The position numbers and the translations under genes are program-made. This document shows positions 62,105 through 64,000 of a stretch of 64,000 nt of DNA, one piece after another. Source of the DNA: Bacillus sp. FJAT-42376 (GTDB taxonomy: Bacteria; Bacillota; Bacilli; Bacillales; Bacillaceae); contig NZ_CP033906.1 in assembly GCF_003816055.1 (NCBI RefSeq), positions 4,189,249 through 4,253,248 of the forward strand, given 5' to 3'. Position 1 is the stretch's first letter. Every line of letters begins with the position of its first letter. The notes under the pieces were generated by a model that ran no database searches, was not told the DNA's origin, and worked only from the letters and a program-made list of their open reading frames with translations.

Positions 62105-62680
62105 TTATTTCACTTCCGCTTGTCCCAGGTCTTTTTTTGTCGTCTCTCTATCCGTTTCGACAAAGTGTTGATAGTTTTTTTCGAATGGCTGGATAAACAG
62201 GGATTGTAGTTTGGTTTTAGTCAGTAAGGGATCTTGAGTGCGGAGAATGTAGCTTTCGTAGCTGCTCCATACATATTCACTAGGGTTGTGTACAATACCT
62301 GATTTGACAGGGTTCAGGTGGATGTAGCGGCTCACTTCACGGAATTGGTGGTTATTGATGATTTCAGTTGCACCGAAGCGGTTTTGAAACAGATGGCCTT
62401 CTAGTTTGTGACGGCGGTTCAGGTATAGGGCATATCTGGAGTGGAGGTTGCGCATGATGGAGCCTAGCGGGTGGACTTTTGTTTCGATGAGGAGATGAAT
62501 GTGGTTTGACATGAGGCAGTAAGCGTGAAGGTTGAAGGGGTGGGTTTCCCGGACAGAATGCAGAAGGTGGAGGTACTTTTCACGGTCGGTTTTGTAGAAA
62601 AAAATGTTTTCCCTTCGGTTCCCTCTGGAGTAGACGTGATAGGTTGTGTTTGGTTTCCATTCTCTTGGCTTGCGAGACAT
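62105..62680 (-). CDS. REP-associated tyrosine transposase (RAYT)
   Basis: 191 residues. Y1/IS200-like single-strand transposase fold: the HUH metal motif appears as SNHIHLLIE, the N-terminal YHVYSRGNRRENIF block and the later HLFQNRFGATEI and REVSRYIHLNPVKSGIV, YVWSSYESY are typical of the RAYT family. It is flanked on both sides by copies of a 43-base repeat, its expected substrate. From family knowledge RAYTs are domesticated and move or shape REP elements rather than themselves. Appears intact. Confidence 0.9.
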   Translation of the reverse strand: MSRKPREWKPNTTYHVYSRGNRRENIFFYKTDREKYLHLLHSVRETHPFNLHAYCLMSNHIHLLIETKVHPLGSIMRNLHSRYALYLNRRHKLEGHLFQNRFGATEIINNHQFREVSRYIHLNPVKSGIVHNPSEYVWSSYESYILRTQDPLLTKTKLQSLFIQPFEKNYQHFVETDRETTKKDLGQAEVK

Positions 62681-62791
62681 AGAGTGGGTTCAGTCCTTTC
62701 GTTTTAGGTTCAGGTATAGTATAAAGGATCGCCCGAGGTTTTGGGAGCATTTGTTTATTATGTTTTTTGGTGTTGGAAAAGGGTTTTTTTT

Positions 62792-62825
62792 TGCACTGAC
62801 CCTCAACCAATTACCGTAATGGGGG
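62792..62825. repeat. REP-like element, inverted copy
   Basis: TGCACTGACCCTCAACC...GTAATGGGGG; the opposite orientation to the units at 62875 and 63003. Confidence 0.55.
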
Positions 62826-62874
62826 CATGAGCAAAAACGGCTGAGTTGTTGACAGGGCTAGTGTGGTGTGTGAT

Positions 62875-62943
62875 GGGGACGGAGCTTTCATCCTTTAGCA
62901 GAATGGGGGTCAGTGCAATGCACTGACCCCCGTCGCTTTACTG
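62875..62943. repeat. Paired REP-like elements (BIME-like)
   Basis: A full unit (GGGGACGGAGCTTTCATCC ... GGGGGTCAGTGCA) is followed after one base by an inverted TGCACTGACCCCC, giving a perfect 13-bp palindrome arm pair, a structure like the bacterial interspersed mosaic elements. Confidence 0.65.
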
Positions 62944-63002
62944 CGTCAAGGGAAGGAGCATGGTTTGGTTACAGCCTACTCTATCAAGACATTGTGAGTG
63001 CT

Positions 63003-63046
63003 GGGGACGGAGGTTTAGTGCTTTAGCAGAGTGAGGGTCAGTGCAA
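63003..63046. repeat. REP-like element, full unit
   Basis: GGGGACGGAGGTTTAGTGC, TTTAGCAGAGTG and AGGGTCAGTGCA; same orientation as the unit at 61963, lying 30 bases from the intron 3' end. Confidence 0.6.
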
Positions 63047-63105
63047 ATGAAAATAACGACACCCCCCCGCACCAATCGAGTAGGAGGGGGTGACTAACCC
63101 CCGAC

Positions 63106-63150
63106 CTCTCACACCACCGTACGTACCGTTCGGTATACGGCGGTTTCAAT
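63106..63150 (-). ncRNA. Group II intron domain V
   Basis: A hairpin of 9 + 4 base pairs separated by a 2-base bulge and closed by a GAAC loop, matching the catalytic domain V layout. It lies immediately after the maturase stop. Confidence 0.75.
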
Positions 63151-64000
63151 TAAGTCGAACGCAAAGTTTCATATCTTCTAAGCAAGCTTTTGAGACCTTG
63201 ATTTGACCAGTAGTGGTTGTCAAGGGCTCTATCTAGTATTGGGCTTTTAGCGATACGCCAATAACCCAGCCTAGTATTTGCCCATTCCCATGCCTTATTA
63301 GGTTTGATGCCTAACTTCGTTAAGTTTCTCTGTTTTGTTTTACCTTTCTTCCATTCTTTCCATCGAATCATCCGCAATCTTCTTCGAATCCATCCATCTA
63401 ACTTGGCTAGAACCGAGGGGGTATCGGCTAGTTGATAATATCCCAGCCAACCCACCAGGTAACGGTTTAGCTTCTCCAACCTGTCTTTCATACTGATAGA
63501 CCACTTTCTCGATGTAATTTCTTTTATTCTCTGTTTGAAACGTTGAATACTCTGTCCAGAGATTCGGATTTTGGGTTCCTTTCGATGAGCGGTGAAAGTA
63601 AAACCAAGAAACTTACGTTTCCATGGTCGGTCTACTGCACTTTTCTCAAGATTAACTTTTAGTTTGAGCTTCCTCTCGATGAAAGTTGTGATACTTTCCA
63701 TGACTCGTTCTCCTGCTCTCTTCGAACGAACGTAGATATTACAATCATCCGCGTAACGGACGAACCGGAGTCCTCTTTTCTCAAGCTCCTTATCAAGTTC
63801 ATCTAAAACGATGTTTGATAAGAGGGGGCTTAGTGGCCCCCCTTGAGGAGTACCTTCTGTATTAGGACTGACAAGTCCTTTTTCCATGACCCCTGACTGT
63901 AGATACCTGCGTATTAGTTGGAGAACCTTTGGATCGTTTATACGGTTGCTTAATATCCTCATAAGACGGTCATGATTCACTTTGTCGAAGAATTTCTCCA
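63150..64000 (-). CDS. ltrA: Group II intron reverse transcriptase/maturase, C-terminal part
   Basis: The frame is open to the window edge (…EKFFDKVNHD…), so the N-terminus is outside; about 283 residues are visible. RT motifs: FDKVNHD, NTEGTPQGGPLSPLLSNIVL, the active site FVRYADDCNIYV (YADD), and LGF. The thumb/domain X follows (YLVGWLGYYQLADTPSVLAK). No HNH endonuclease domain is seen at the C-terminus, as in bacterial class C/D-type maturases. It assists splicing and reverse-splices the intron into DNA. Confidence 0.92.
   Translation of the reverse strand, partial: EKFFDKVNHDRLMRILSNRINDPKVLQLIRRYLQSGVMEKGLVSPNTEGTPQGGPLSPLLSNIVLDELDKELEKRGLRFVRYADDCNIYVRSKRAGERVMESITTFIERKLKLKVNLEKSAVDRPWKRKFLGFTFTAHRKEPKIRISGQSIQRFKQRIKEITSRKWSISMKDRLEKLNRYLVGWLGYYQLADTPSVLAKLDGWIRRRLRMIRWKEWKKGKTKQRNLTKLGIKPNKAWEWANTRLGYWRIAKSPILDRALDNHYWSNQGLKSLLRRYETLRST

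Larger units (their letters stand above)
63075..64000 (-). mobile_element. Group II intron, 3' part (cut by window edge)
   Basis: The element contains the maturase gene and, after it on the minus strand, a 34-base domain V hairpin (63150-63110 region): ACCGCCGTA/TACGGTGGT lower helix, a CG two-base bulge, and TACC-GAAC-GGTA upper helix. Domain VI follows as GGGGG-TTAGTCA-CCCCC, and the intron ends CTACTCGAT at 63075, fitting the AY-3' rule. The domain V triad reads CGC, seen in group IIC introns. The 5' half lies beyond the window. Confidence 0.75.

Noticed and set aside
61793..63046. CRISPR-like repeats
   Set aside because: Repeat copies occur in both orientations at irregular spacing, with a RAYT gene and no cas genes.

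Overview
The window looks like chromosome of a low-to-mid GC Gram-positive, most probably a Bacillaceae member. The evidence is AAGGAGG-type ribosome binding sites with TTG/GTG starts, intrinsic terminators, a Bacillus-style tyrosine kinase/phosphatase capsule operon lying next to ywqB- and ywqA-like genes (the order seen in Bacillus subtilis ywqA-E), a RAYT transposase with REP repeats, and a DUF5082-like/toxin locus. No rRNA, tRNA or CRISPR array was seen.

Layout. 1-7.5 kb (+): the 3' end of a large PIG-L-type deacetylase, a complete ABC importer (lipoprotein, ATPase, fused permease), an ArgH-like lyase and a HAD phosphatase. 7.8-12.2 kb (+): a secreted protein, then a compact RiPP-like locus: a 22-residue peptide gene, a hairpin, an E1/ThiF-like adenylating enzyme with a PqqD-like N-terminus, an M50 membrane protease also with a PqqD-like N-terminus, and an RRNPP-type peptide-sensing regulator. 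12.3-19.0 kb (-): an MHYT-PAS-GGDEF-EAL c-di-GMP protein and a 1269-residue multidomain surface protein. 19.5-21.5 kb (+): a two-gene RNA-repair cassette (Rnl1-like ligase and a polynucleotide kinase-HD protein). 21.5-39.2 kb: an accessory island holding a frameshifted small gene, a secreted HNH nuclease, a toxin/immunity set, a 5'-nucleotidase, decayed immunity-like genes, an unknown three-gene operon with a PD-(D/E)XK-like protein, a three-gene dynamin-like GTPase operon, a HelD-like helicase, and two small genes, one of them EVE-like.

39.2-56.6 kb (-): a Wzx/Wzy-dependent exopolysaccharide cluster read from ywqE/cpsC/capB through a probable EAR antitermination RNA into gtaB, a priming sugar transferase, fcl and gmd (GDP-fucose), glycosyltransferases, wzy, an acetyltransferase, wzx, a UDP-glucuronate epimerase-like gene, manC, a MurG-like transferase and manA. 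The middle part (about 42.8-50.5 kb) is visibly more AT-rich than its flanks, which suggests a swapped serotype module. 57.0-61.8 kb: a 46-residue ORF and the divergent SWIM/SNF2 pair (ywqB/ywqA-like). 61.8-64 kb: a RAYT transposase among REP repeats and the 3' end of a group II intron with its maturase, cut by the window edge.

The best candidates for undescribed biology are the RiPP-like locus at 8.6-12.2 kb, the dynamin-like tri-gene operon at 30.5-35.5 kb, the kinase-HD/ligase RNA-repair pair, and the unknown three-gene operon at 27.7-29.5 kb.
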